Shown here: piece after piece, positions 1-8,331 of the stretch | Numbering within the stretch: position 1 is the stretch's first letter | Layout: each line of letters starts with the position of its first letter | DNA from: CAIZQW01 sp942493055 | Lineage (GTDB): Bacteria; Verrucomicrobiota; Kiritimatiellia; RFP12; UBA1067 | NCBI GenBank assembly: GCA_942493055.1 | Contig: OW818680.1 | Location: 930,001-994,000, forward strand | Length of the DNA stretch: 64,000 bases | Reading direction: 5' to 3' | Position numbers and translations under genes: made by a program | Notes under the pieces: model-generated | What the model saw: only the letters and a program-made list of their open reading frames with translations | What the model was told of the DNA's origin: nothing | The model's database searches: none

Positions 1-952
1 AGCCACTGTCAATCACGGACAGATTCCGATTCGTTCAAGCGACCGTGTCGTGACCCGCGAAGACGTTGAGGAGGTCACGGCCATTGCGAATGAAATGCCG
101 ATGGAAGCTGACCGTCAAGTGTTGCACACGATCCGGCAGACCTACACGCTGGATGATCAGCCCGGCATTGTTGCACCCCAAGGCATGCGCTGCAATATGT
201 TGTCGTTCAATACCCTTGTTGTGCATGGCCACAAGAACCGGATTGAAAATGTCGTCAACGTCGCGAAGAATGCACGACTGGATGTCACGGATGTCACCTT
301 CTCCGGCGTCTGTGCCGCACTTGCGGTGCTCACCCCGGATCAGAAGAAAAACGGTGTCGTCCTGGTTGATTTTGGAGGCGGCACGACCAACTACGTGGCC
401 TACACCAACGGCGTTGTTTCCGCCATTGGAAGCATCGCCGTCGGCGGCGACCATGTCACCAATGATATCGCGCTTGCTTTTAACATCCCCCTTTATCGCG
501 CAGAAGAGCTGAAGCGTACCGAGGGGTCCTCCATCATCGAGACCAGCATGGCCTCCCGGCGCATAGCCCTGACGTCGGAAGTCGGCTTCGCTGAGCGGAC
601 GATCAGTTGCAAGGCCCTCCACATCGTCATCAATGCACGGATGGAAGAGACCCTTAAGCTTCTCCGTTCACGCCTGGATGAAGCCGGCGTGCTGATTCAT
701 TTGGGCTCTGGCATCGTCCTGACCGGCGGAGGCGCCTATCTGCGTAAGCTTTCCGAACTGGCTCAGCGCACGCTCGGCATCCCCTGTCAGATCGGTCTCC
801 CAGTGAACGTCGACGGCCTTGAACAACACGTTGACCAGCCAGCAGCCTTTTCTACGGTCGCGGGGCTGATCATCTACGGCCAGAAAACATACGAAGACAA
901 TGGCTTCCTCTCGCCCATTCGTAAACTCTTCGGGAAGGTATTTAACTCATGA
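1..952 (+). CDS. ftsA: Cell division protein FtsA, 5' end cut by window
   Basis: FtsA is an actin-fold ATPase that tethers FtsZ filaments to the inner face of the membrane. The reading frame is already open at base 2, so the start lies outside the window. A GTG at 50 is in frame but is not the real start. The visible part covers the second half of the family: the phosphate-binding stretch VLVDFGGGTTNYVAY, then SIAVGGDHVTNDIA, and the late adenosine-site motif IVLTGGGAYL. The C-terminal end KLFGKVFNS is short and basic, as expected next to a membrane-targeting helix, although I cannot clearly see an amphipathic helix. The TGA stop overlaps the ATG of the next gene (ATGA at 949-952), which fits translational coupling with ftsZ in a conserved ftsA-ftsZ pair. 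The family call is secure. Confidence 0.93.
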   Translation, partial: ATVNHGQIPIRSSDRVVTREDVEEVTAIANEMPMEADRQVLHTIRQTYTLDDQPGIVAPQGMRCNMLSFNTLVVHGHKNRIENVVNVAKNARLDVTDVTFSGVCAALAVLTPDQKKNGVVLVDFGGGTTNYVAYTNGVVSAIGSIAVGGDHVTNDIALAFNIPLYRAEELKRTEGSSIIETSMASRRIALTSEVGFAERTISCKALHIVINARMEETLKLLRSRLDEAGVLIHLGSGIVLTGGGAYLRKLSELAQRTLGIPCQIGLPVNVDGLEQHVDQPAAFSTVAGLIIYGQKTYEDNGFLSPIRKLFGKVFNS

Positions 953-2136
953 ACGACGAACTCCAATCCCAACTTCTCCTCGTCGGAATCGGTGGCGGCG
1001 GAGCACGCCTGGCTGCTGCCGTGCATACGCTTTATAAAGAGCCGATGCGCATCGTATGTATCGACACGGACGCGATTGCAAACCGTGAACTGCTCTCCAA
1101 AACGATCCCGTGCATCCTCATTGGCGCTGCACGCCTGTCTGGAAACGGAACTGGCGGGGATGCCGTCAAAGGCCGACTTGCGATACAAGATGACATTCAT
1201 TTACTTCATGCGCATCTGCAAGGTGTTCGCACCGCTGTAATTTTGACCTGCATGGGGTCAGGAACAGGAAGCGGCGTCACCCCTGAAGTCATTAGCACCT
1301 TACACGAGATGGGCATAGCGACGCTCTGTATCGCCACAGAGCCCTTTGATTTCGAGGGTGAGGCGCGCAAGACCACCGCCACCCGTGCCAAAGCGATGAT
1401 CGAGGAACACGTTGACTCCTTATGCGTTGTCAATCTCGACACGCTCTTCCAGTCAACAGGCGAGTTGCTCATCAACGCGACGATTGACTCCTCCAACGAG
1501 ATTCTGGCTGCGGGCATCACGCTCCTGTGGCGGCTGCTGACACGGCCCGGCTTCCTCAGCATCAACGCCGAGCGTCTGCACACATTCATATTGCATGGCG
1601 GCACCGCCAGCTTCGGCAATGCCTGCGCCTCCGGACCAGAGCGGACGAATGACTTGATCGCCTCCTTGCGGGAGAACAGGCTCCTTCATTCAGGGGACTC
1701 CATTACGAAGGCGAGCGCCATGCTCGTGGGCATCCTTGCCGGGAGTGACTTGCGCCTCACAGAGATCGGCGAAATCATGAAGACGTTGCGCGACTGGAGC
1801 AAGGCGGATGCCCAAATCGAAATGGGGACGGTCTTAGATCCGTTCTTTGACGGGCGCATCGAGCTTGTCATCTTCTGCTTCGAAAGCTCAATGATCCCGA
1901 ACGTTGAAGTGAAGCGTGACACGTCTTCGCAAAGCCTCACGACACCCACGCCCATTCCTCCGGCAGAGGTCTTTCAGATTCAGCCTGGAAGTGCAAAGCG
2001 TAACAAGACAAAATCGAAGCTGTCGTCTGGCGCAACGGGCAAAGGAAAATTTCAGAATGTCGAGCCCACGATCTACAACGGGCAAGACTTGGATATTCCG
2101 ACCTATCTGCGCAAGAACATCCACCTCGATCGCTAG
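949..2136 (+). CDS. ftsZ: Divergent cell division GTPase FtsZ
   Basis: FtsZ is a tubulin homologue that forms the division ring. At 395 residues the length is normal. The order of motifs is kept: an N-terminal glycine loop VGIGGGGARL (12-21), IDTDA (38-42), a tubulin signature region CMGSGTGSG (101-109), EPFDFEG (131-137), and a C-terminal peptide DLDIPTYLRK that matches the FtsA/ZipA-binding tail. Two features are unusual. The signature loop is GSGTGSG instead of GGGTGTG. The T7 synergy loop, normally NxDFAD, reads SINAERL (204-210), so both catalytic aspartates (E. coli D209 and D212) are replaced, by Asn206 and Arg209. From established FtsZ biochemistry this should impair GTP hydrolysis. 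It could be a lineage-specific FtsZ or a paralogue that needs a partner. The gene order behind ftsA argues that it is the division FtsZ. Confidence 0.85.
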   Translation: MNDELQSQLLLVGIGGGGARLAAAVHTLYKEPMRIVCIDTDAIANRELLSKTIPCILIGAARLSGNGTGGDAVKGRLAIQDDIHLLHAHLQGVRTAVILTCMGSGTGSGVTPEVISTLHEMGIATLCIATEPFDFEGEARKTTATRAKAMIEEHVDSLCVVNLDTLFQSTGELLINATIDSSNEILAAGITLLWRLLTRPGFLSINAERLHTFILHGGTASFGNACASGPERTNDLIASLRENRLLHSGDSITKASAMLVGILAGSDLRLTEIGEIMKTLRDWSKADAQIEMGTVLDPFFDGRIELVIFCFESSMIPNVEVKRDTSSQSLTTPTPIPPAEVFQIQPGSAKRNKTKSKLSSGATGKGKFQNVEPTIYNGQDLDIPTYLRKNIHLDR

Positions 2137-2137
2137 T

Positions 2138-2368
2138 TTAATGGCATCCGCCCTGCGATAGGGAGGGGCAGCAGGACGCACCTGCGCAACCGTGGCAACC
2201 GCTGGGGACAGCAGGTTTCGCTTGCGTCGGCGCGAAGGTTGAAAACTGCTTGCTCAGGCGCTTGGCACTGCCACAGCGCGGACAGGCCTTGGGTTTGTCC
2301 GAGAGCGTTCGAGCCAGATGCTCGAACGTCTCTTCGCACGCACCACAGGTATATTCATAAATCGGCAT
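2138..2368 (-). CDS. FmdB family zinc-ribbon protein
   Basis: A 76-residue protein that opens with MPIYEYTCGACEETFEHL and carries two CxxC pairs (Cys8/Cys11 and Cys29/Cys32 in CPRCGS). This is the typical FmdB/CxxC_CxxC_SSSS zinc-ribbon arrangement. A serine/threonine stretch (KQFSTFAPTQ) follows, then an unusually cysteine- and histidine-rich tail (SGCHGCAGASCC) that could bind a second metal. The function of the family is poorly defined; it is often labelled a putative regulatory protein. The gene converges on ftsZ with one base between the two stop codons. A GGGCGG Shine-Dalgarno-like stretch lies just upstream of the ATG. Confidence is high for the family and low for any function. Confidence 0.85.
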   Translation of the reverse strand: MPIYEYTCGACEETFEHLARTLSDKPKACPRCGSAKRLSKQFSTFAPTQAKPAVPSGCHGCAGASCCPSLSQGGCH

Positions 2369-2410
2369 TACTGACCGCCCTTCACAGCATCCAAATTCTC
2401 AAACAATCTT

Positions 2411-2426
2411 TCTAATCCGGATTAGA
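2411..2426. promoter_or_regulatory. 16-bp perfect palindrome between divergent genes
   Basis: The arms TCTAATCC and GGATTAGA form a perfect 16-bp palindrome. It lies 43 bases upstream of the zinc-ribbon gene and about 150 bases upstream of the Memo-AMMECR1 gene. The rest of the 211-base gap (2369-2579) is AT-rich and shows no open frame. Size and position fit a repressor or activator operator for either divergent gene, but no regulator can be assigned. Confidence 0.4.
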
Positions 2427-2579
2427 GTGGGTTACAATGATTATTACTAATTCCGCGTTTATATTATAAATTCTTTCAGTCTCCGACAAGACTTTTCGAT
2501 ACAAATTAAAATAGCATGACGCTAAATTCACAAGTCCTCTCTTGCGGTTTAAGGAAATCAGTATTAAACTAATTGCTAC

Positions 2580-4115
2580 ATGAGAAAGAGTACCGTTATG
2601 AAATGGGCTACAGGGTTGAGTCTTTTCGTGATAGGCGTTGGGGCATTATTTGCCTTTCGGAAGGGTGAAGATATGAACAGAGTCATGGTTTCTCCTTTAG
2701 CGGGTCAGTGGTTTCCAGCGAGCGCGTCCGGTTTGCGCGATGACTTATCGGAGCGCTTGCGCGGGATCACGCCTATCCGCAAGCAAAACATCTGTGCAGC
2801 CGTGGTCCCCCATGCCGGGTATCGCTTTTCAGGAGCCGTGGCAGGAGGCGTCTATATGCGCATCGACCCGAAGCCGCTCAAGCGCATTGTCGTCATGGGG
2901 CCGAGTCACTATGCCAGCATGCCGAACCAGCTGAGCATCCCGGAGGCGACGCATTTCCGCACCCCGCTCGGCGAACTCTCCGTGGATACCGCCTTCGCAG
3001 ACCAGTTGCGCAAACTGCCGTTCGTCATCTCGGAGCCGCGCGCCCATGAGCGAGAGCATAGCGATCAGATTCAACTGCCACTGATCCAGCACTGCCTGTC
3101 AACCCAAATCCCGGTTGTCTGTATCGTGTGCGGACAGTTTGACTCCAAGCATCTTGTGGAGGCTGCCGCTGCCGTGCGTGCGCTTTTGGATGAAGGCACG
3201 CTCTTTGTCGCCAGTTCTGATTTTACCCATTATGGGGCGAGCTATGGCTATGTGCCCTTTACACAAAACGTGGAAAAAAATATCGAGACCCTGGACATGG
3301 GCGTCTTTGAACTGTTTGCCCGCAAAGATTTCCAGGGCTTCCTCAAGTATCTGGATGAGACCGGTGCAACGGTCTGCGGCCGTGATCCGCTCGCCTTCCT
3401 GCTGGCCATGATGCCTGAGGATGCCATTGTTCATAAGACGGGCTATGACACCTCCGGCAAGATGCTGCATGACCGCTCGAACTCTGTCAGCTACATCGGC
3501 GCGATTGTCAGCGGAAGCTGGCCCAGCACGAAATCCGAAAAAAAAGGAGTGGCGATGAGTGAAAAATTAGACGACAGTGACGGCCGCAAGCTCCTCTCGC
3601 TGGCCCGCAGCACCCTCGAGCAGGCCTTTAAACACGGGGAGCCGACAGCCTTGGCCCGCACGCCTCCTGTGCTCACCAGCGGCATGCAGGCCATCCGTGG
3701 CGGGTTTGTGACCCTGACGCTGGACGGCGACCTGCGGGGGTGCATTGGAGAGATCATGCCGCGCCGCGAAATCTGGAAAGCCGTGCGCGAACAAGCACTC
3801 AATGCCGCATTCCACGACACCCGCTTTGAACCGCTGACCCCAAACGAGCTGGCACGGGTCAAGATAGAGATCTCCATCTTGACGCCGCTGCGTCCGGTCG
3901 CCTCCTGGAAAGAGATTGAAATTGGCAAACACGGCATGCTGCTGACCGTCTCCAACCGAAGCGCTGTATTTCTTCCACAAGTCGCACCGGAACAGGGCTG
4001 GGGACTCGAAGAGACGCTGAGCCACTTGGCCCTGAAGGCCGGCCTCCCCAAGGAAGCCTGGCGCGAAAAAAATGCAACGTTCCTCGTCTTCGAAGCACAG
4101 GTCATTCATGAATAG
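2580..4115 (+). CDS. Fused AmmeMemoRadiSam proteins B and A (Memo-AMMECR1), membrane-anchored
   Basis: The N-terminal two thirds is a Memo (AmmeMemoRadiSam B) domain and the C-terminal third an AMMECR1 (system protein A) domain. Memo metal-site residues are visible in PHAGYRFSG (His78), GPSH (His110), SSDFTHYG and GATVCGRDP, matching the His/His/Asp-His/Cys set of human MEMO1. The AMMECR1 part has the hallmark LRGCIGEIMP and the EISILTP strand. Residues 7-26 form a hydrophobic segment, so the product may be anchored outside or at the membrane. An alternative start at 2673 with a GGAAGG site would give a cytosolic form. An AAGGAG site and in-frame ATG at 3555 sit exactly at the domain junction, so AMMECR1 may also be made alone. 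The radical SAM partner of this system is not adjacent. The next gene starts 6 bases downstream. Confidence 0.88.
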   Translation: MRKSTVMKWATGLSLFVIGVGALFAFRKGEDMNRVMVSPLAGQWFPASASGLRDDLSERLRGITPIRKQNICAAVVPHAGYRFSGAVAGGVYMRIDPKPLKRIVVMGPSHYASMPNQLSIPEATHFRTPLGELSVDTAFADQLRKLPFVISEPRAHEREHSDQIQLPLIQHCLSTQIPVVCIVCGQFDSKHLVEAAAAVRALLDEGTLFVASSDFTHYGASYGYVPFTQNVEKNIETLDMGVFELFARKDFQGFLKYLDETGATVCGRDPLAFLLAMMPEDAIVHKTGYDTSGKMLHDRSNSVSYIGAIVSGSWPSTKSEKKGVAMSEKLDDSDGRKLLSLARSTLEQAFKHGEPTALARTPPVLTSGMQAIRGGFVTLTLDGDLRGCIGEIMPRREIWKAVREQALNAAFHDTRFEPLTPNELARVKIEISILTPLRPVASWKEIEIGKHGMLLTVSNRSAVFLPQVAPEQGWGLEETLSHLALKAGLPKEAWREKNATFLVFEAQVIHE

Positions 4116-4121
4116 GAGAGC

Positions 4122-5240
4122 ATGTCCGTCCCCGTCACGATAGAAAATGTCACCAAGCACTTCGGAACCTTTGCTGCGCTTCGAAGCGTTTCGCTTGAGA
4201 TTCAACCGGGCGAACTCTTTTTCCTGCTCGGTCCGAGCGGCTGCGGCAAGACGACGCTGCTGCGTTGCATCGCAGGATTTCATACGCCTGAAGCCGGCTC
4301 GATCCGCATGGGCGGAGCAGACATTACACAGCTTCCGCCCCACAAGCGCAACACCGGCATGGTCTTTCAACATTATGCGCTCTGGCCCCATCTGACCCTG
4401 GCGGAAAATATCGCGTTCGGACTTGAGATGCGGAAGATCCCGAAACCCGATATTCAACGGCGCGTCAAAGAAGCGCTTGAGCTTGTCCATCTGGAGGATC
4501 GCGCCAAGGCCAAGCCCAATCAACTCTCTGGCGGCCAGCAGCAACGTGTCGCGCTGGCGCGCGCATTGGTTATCGAACCCGCCTGCCTCTTGCTGGACGA
4601 ACCCCTCTCCAACCTGGATGCCAAGCTCCGTCTTGAGATGCGCTCCGAGATCCGCCGTATTTGCAAACAAGCTGGGTTAACAGCCATTTATGTCACCCAT
4701 GATCAAAAAGAAGCGCTCTCCATTGCCGACCGCATTGCAATCATGAGGGACGGCATCATTGAGCAGATTGGCACGCCTGAAGAAATTTATCGAAAACCCC
4801 TCAACCGTTTTGTGGCTGGTTTTATCGGCGAGGCAAATTTCATCCAGGGAATCATTCAAAACAATTCAGGGACAACACTCACGGTTGAAACCGCATGCGG
4901 CGTCTTTGTTGCACAAAAACCACCCCATGTGTTTGCACTCAAGGAAGAAGTGGTGCTGTGTATCCGACCTGAAAACATCCGCTTTGAAAAGCCTGGAATC
5001 AACCTGCCTAATCGGTTGCATGGACGCTTTTCCGAGAGCACGTATCTCGGAGAAGTTGCACAGCATCTGATTTCGATCCCAGAATTAAAAGAGATGCCTT
5101 TTACGCTGAAGGCCTTTGAACTCAGTCCGCTCGCAGGACGTAATCGCACGGGGGAACCTGTGGATATCTGGATTGCACAGGAACACGTCATTATCACAAA
5201 ACAGGAGTCTACTTCCGTTTCTCCACTGAATCCCCGTTGA
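4122..5240 (+). CDS. ABC transporter ATP-binding protein, PotA/FbpC type
   Basis: A 372-residue ATPase of the importer subgroup used for polyamines, ferric iron or sugars. Walker A is GPSGCGKT (37-44), the signature LSGGQ is at 135-139, Walker B LLLDEP is around 156-161 and the switch histidine is His193 in VTHDQ. Residues from about 235 form a TOBE-type regulatory domain (RPENIRFEKPG). An AGGAG site precedes the ATG. No permease or binding protein is adjacent, so the substrate cannot be read from context, and this looks like an orphan ATPase coupled only to the Memo-AMMECR1 gene 6 bases upstream. Its 3' end overlaps the opposing regulator gene by 32 bases. Confidence 0.9.
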   Translation: MSVPVTIENVTKHFGTFAALRSVSLEIQPGELFFLLGPSGCGKTTLLRCIAGFHTPEAGSIRMGGADITQLPPHKRNTGMVFQHYALWPHLTLAENIAFGLEMRKIPKPDIQRRVKEALELVHLEDRAKAKPNQLSGGQQQRVALARALVIEPACLLLDEPLSNLDAKLRLEMRSEIRRICKQAGLTAIYVTHDQKEALSIADRIAIMRDGIIEQIGTPEEIYRKPLNRFVAGFIGEANFIQGIIQNNSGTTLTVETACGVFVAQKPPHVFALKEEVVLCIRPENIRFEKPGINLPNRLHGRFSESTYLGEVAQHLISIPELKEMPFTLKAFELSPLAGRNRTGEPVDIWIAQEHVIITKQESTSVSPLNPR

Positions 5241-6393
5241 CCAGCGTACAGGGCAACACAGTCAGGGACTCCGCCTTGATTCCCTCTTGGGTCTTGGCGC
5301 GATGCACCACCCCCGCCAGCCGAGCCAACTTGCGGCCCATCTCAACCAGGGGGAGAGCCACCACTGTTGGACGGCGGTGTAAATAACGGAAGTAGTCTTC
5401 GTAGTTTTGATCTAAAAAAATAATCGATAACTCTTCTGGAATTCGGATCTTATCCTTGCGAATCACTTCGCCTAACGTGCGGGTATGCTGCCCTGAACTG
5501 GCGATGACCAGTCCGGTGGGACGCTGTTCTTTCAGATACATCCTGAGGGTGTCGACATGCGCAAGCTGCATTTTTGAAGTCGTATCGAACACGGGCACGT
5601 AGGGTGTCCACAGCACCAGACGTTCATCAGGAACCAGTCCCTGTTCGCGCAAGGCCCGCTTATAGCCTTCATGGCGCTGATGGACCCAAATCGCGGGTGC
5701 TTGGCTCGCCCATAGTCCGATGCGCTTGTGACCCTGTTCCGCCAAATGGCGCACAGCCATTGCCGCCCCCTGCGCCCCGTCTTCCTGGACGGTTGGCAAT
5801 CCGGAATCAAACAAGTGCGACCCCGCCACGAGACAGGGAATGCCTATGGCTTCCGCCGCGCCGGCCAGCAATGCATGGCGCGCGGTAGAAGGCATCACCA
5901 CCAGCACATTGACATGTGAATATTTAAGGCGCTTAACCAAGGCGTCGATGTCCATATTGCAGTCCCCCACCAACTCAACGCTCAACCCCTCTTCAAGGGC
6001 AGCCGAGTCGAGCCCCTGCAATACCCCGCGCGTAAAGTAGTCCGCTCCGCCTTCGCTCTGCAAATGCAGCAGCACCGCGATACGGATCATCTCGTTTCCC
6101 GCCACACCCTTCTTCGGTTGGACCAATACGGCCGGATGCGGCAACGCCACGCGCGGCCCCACGAAAGCGCCAACGCCTGCCTTGCGCTCCACCCACCCCT
6201 GCTTGCAGAGATCGTTTAAGGCTTTGCGCACCGTCGTGCGGCTGAGCCCTGATTTCTTCATCAGTTGCGTCTCCGAAGAGAAGGGATCGTTAACCTTGGC
6301 ATCGGACTCGATGAGATGGGCAATAATGCGATCACGCAAAACCTGGAATGCCTTGCGTGCCGGAAAAGGACCGCTAATCGTAAAACCATTCAT
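5209..6393 (-). CDS. GntR/LacI chimeric transcriptional regulator
   Basis: Residues 1-80 form a GntR-type winged helix-turn-helix (LRDRIIAHLIESDAKVNDPF, then SGLSRTTVRKALNDL). Residues 100-390 form a LacI/GalR periplasmic-binding-like effector domain (IRIAVLLHLQ, GLQGLD-type helix, HLAEQGHKRIGLWAS). This is the AraR-like layout that usually senses a sugar or sugar phosphate. It is encoded next to a secreted carbohydrate-active locus (6532-14987) and could control it. I infer, without proof, that it may bind the GTATCTCATAG-type sites at 11118-11296. A clear promoter lies 70 bases upstream (6463-6491). An AAGGTGG site precedes the ATG. The end overlaps the ABC gene by 32 bases, tail to tail. 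Confidence 0.88.
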   Translation of the reverse strand: MNGFTISGPFPARKAFQVLRDRIIAHLIESDAKVNDPFSSETQLMKKSGLSRTTVRKALNDLCKQGWVERKAGVGAFVGPRVALPHPAVLVQPKKGVAGNEMIRIAVLLHLQSEGGADYFTRGVLQGLDSAALEEGLSVELVGDCNMDIDALVKRLKYSHVNVLVVMPSTARHALLAGAAEAIGIPCLVAGSHLFDSGLPTVQEDGAQGAAMAVRHLAEQGHKRIGLWASQAPAIWVHQRHEGYKRALREQGLVPDERLVLWTPYVPVFDTTSKMQLAHVDTLRMYLKEQRPTGLVIASSGQHTRTLGEVIRKDKIRIPEELSIIFLDQNYEDYFRYLHRRPTVVALPLVEMGRKLARLAGVVHRAKTQEGIKAESLTVLPCTLVNGDSVEKRK

Positions 6394-6462
6394 TTATTTT
6401 ATCCACCTTACATGTCGTTACCAAAAGCAACTCCTTCACCCCACACAACCGAAAAGGATTAA

Positions 6463-6491
6463 ATCTTACGCGAGAGTATGAATAGAGTCAA
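6463..6491 (-). promoter_or_regulatory. Sigma70-type promoter of the GntR/LacI gene
   Basis: On the minus strand TTGACT (6491-6486) is separated by 17 bases from TAAGAT (6468-6463). This is a near-consensus -35/-10 pair about 70 bases ahead of the regulator ATG at 6393. No start-site data are available. Confidence 0.6.
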
Positions 6492-6531
6492 GCTGTCTTT
6501 TTGACAGATGGAGACGTCTGCCGCCTCCAAA

Positions 6532-7503
6532 TCATGGCTTACCATAATGCATCGGCAAAAATTGCAATTTCTCCCAGGGCATGCCCTGTAAAATGGCCCA
6601 CGCGGGCTTATTACTGAACAATTCAGGATAGGGATCTTTCTCGCCGCGTAACAGGTTTGGTTTGGGATTGTCAGCACGCAACGTAATCGACCCAGCCTTA
6701 TCCCAGATGACAAACCCATATTTTTGCGCAGCCCGTGCAATCGTTTTTCCAGCAGGCGGCAGATTGAGGGCTTCAACATCCACGCCGGGATCCAAGCGAA
6801 AGCGAAGTCCCTCAGGAATGCGATTCGGCACTTTCTGGGGATTGTACCCGTCCGAGCGGGTCGCCGGCCAGGAGACGATGCTGTAATGCTCTAGATCGAC
6901 CAAGGAAATTCCCATCACGTGGTCGATCACGCCACGCTGGAGTTCTTCAGGCCTGATCTGCCCGCCGATAAAGGGCAGGCTGGTCGCCGTCGTGCCAAAG
7001 CGATTCTCCCAAATACCGGGATTCTTTGAAACCTGCTTCATCCCCCCGCCCCAACAGGCCTGCCACTTGCCATCGACCTTGCGCGTCAGCCAGAACTCCC
7101 ACAGGGAATCCGTGGAGGGCTGATAAATGCACATCTCCGCGTCCGTACCGTCGGCCGGCTCGGCATAACCGGGAATCGGCACAGCCGTCCACTGGGCCTC
7201 CAGTGCGGGATACTTAAAGCCCTTCTTCTGCCCGTCCCACTCTGTGACAACGACGGGCTTCACGTCTGGCCCGACTACATACACCGGACTCGCGTATGCC
7301 TTCGTGTTGATGCTGACGGTGCCGTAATAGGCCTTTTTCTGGCGCAGGAATTCCGCCACGAAATTCGCTGAATTGGTATGCAGCGTCACGTCCTTTGGGA
7401 TGGGCTGATACCAGAAACTGGATTCCGCAAAGACACGTTTCTCCGTTTGCGCCTGCGCGCAAAGTGTCAATACGAACAGGGCAATAAAGAGATTCGTTTT
7501 CAT
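6532..7503 (-). CDS. Secreted protein of unknown function
   Basis: A 323-residue protein with a signal peptide (MKTNLFIALFVLTLCAQAQ). I do not recognise a named domain. Conserved-looking stretches are ESSFWYQPIP, SPVYVVGPD, MCIYQPSTDSLWEFWLTRK, GIWENRFGTTATSLPFIGG and IDHVMGISL. Their aromatic and glycine content suggests a beta-sandwich or propeller-like carbohydrate-facing protein, and I recall similar stretches in secreted proteins of unknown function in actinobacteria. It is the last gene of a leftward group, 1 base after the SGNH hydrolase stop, so the two are almost certainly cotranscribed. A role in processing a polysaccharide is plausible only from the neighbours. Confidence 0.7.
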   Translation of the reverse strand: MKTNLFIALFVLTLCAQAQTEKRVFAESSFWYQPIPKDVTLHTNSANFVAEFLRQKKAYYGTVSINTKAYASPVYVVGPDVKPVVVTEWDGQKKGFKYPALEAQWTAVPIPGYAEPADGTDAEMCIYQPSTDSLWEFWLTRKVDGKWQACWGGGMKQVSKNPGIWENRFGTTATSLPFIGGQIRPEELQRGVIDHVMGISLVDLEHYSIVSWPATRSDGYNPQKVPNRIPEGLRFRLDPGVDVEALNLPPAGKTIARAAQKYGFVIWDKAGSITLRADNPKPNLLRGEKDPYPELFSNKPAWAILQGMPWEKLQFLPMHYGKP

Positions 7504-7504
7504 T

Positions 7505-8317
7505 TTAATTTTTTGATGTTTCTTTTGATTTTTGTTCTGTCGCGGGCTCCGGGAAAGCCGACTCCGGCAACCCCATCATCTCGGCCAAAAGTGGCTTCAG
7601 CGCCTTGGCCCAACGGCGATAGCCCTCGGGGGCCAGATGGAGGCCGTCAGAAGAGACCGAGCGCGGCCACGAGCCGTCAGGCTCAGGCAACTTCTGGCCA
7701 ATGTCCGCAAAACGAACGGTATCGCCATTGTCGAGCAAAGCCAACTCAGCATTCACACGTTTGACATGTGGCACATAGAAGTCGAATTGCCCCTTGTCCC
7801 AGCCGCGCGGAAAAATTCCCAGCACCAACACCTTGGTCGCCGGGCTTCGTTTCCGTATAGCCTCGACCACCTTGGCGATCCCCTTGGCGACGGGGATGTC
7901 CTTCCGGTGAAAATCATTGTTCGTGCCGATCAGGATCACGGCGACCTTGGGCGTGATGCCCTCCATCTCGCCGTTCTCCACGCGCCACAGCAGGTTTTCC
8001 ACGCGGTCGCCGCCGATACCGAAGTTGACGGCTCCGAGGGGTTCATAGCGCTCTTTGAAATCCTTCCACGGCCACCACTGCGTGATGGAATCGCCGAAGA
8101 ACACCAGGCTGACCCCGCCTCTCTTCGCACGTGCCACATAATTCGAGTGTGAACTCTGCCAACTGCCGCCGCCGCTCCAGACTGTGAACTTTTGAACCGG
8201 CACACACGGGTCAGGCGGCGCGGCTTTCTCCTGTTCCACACCTAGAGCGGCACAGCCCAGCAACACGGAGAGTGCCAGCAACCGATAGAGGGGTGCTTCG
8301 TTTGATTGATAAGACAT
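7505..8317 (-). CDS. SGNH/GDSL hydrolase, exported
   Basis: A 270-residue esterase of the SGNH superfamily. Block I is VFFGDSITQ with nucleophile Ser77, block II is NFGIGGDRVENLLWR, block III is VILIGTNND and block V is DGLHLAPEGY with the Asp and His of the catalytic triad. The nearest relatives are PAF-acetylhydrolase-like esterases that deacylate carbohydrates. The N-terminus is hydrophobic (LLALSVLLGCAALG) and LLGC resembles a weak lipobox, so it may be a lipoprotein facing the periplasm or surface. It sits 14 bases after the beta-strand-repeat gene and 1 base before the next gene, inside one leftward transcription unit. An O-acetyl esterase role beside the deacetylase across the divergent promoter is an inference. 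Confidence 0.88.
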   Translation of the reverse strand: MSYQSNEAPLYRLLALSVLLGCAALGVEQEKAAPPDPCVPVQKFTVWSGGGSWQSSHSNYVARAKRGGVSLVFFGDSITQWWPWKDFKERYEPLGAVNFGIGGDRVENLLWRVENGEMEGITPKVAVILIGTNNDFHRKDIPVAKGIAKVVEAIRKRSPATKVLVLGIFPRGWDKGQFDFYVPHVKRVNAELALLDNGDTVRFADIGQKLPEPDGSWPRSVSSDGLHLAPEGYRRWAKALKPLLAEMMGLPESAFPEPATEQKSKETSKN

Positions 8318-8331
8318 TTCGATTACTGATC

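Noticed and set aside
3567..4670. A 367-residue minus-strand open frame opposite the Memo-AMMECR1 and ABC genes
   Set aside because: It covers parts of two well-supported genes and its product has no family features.
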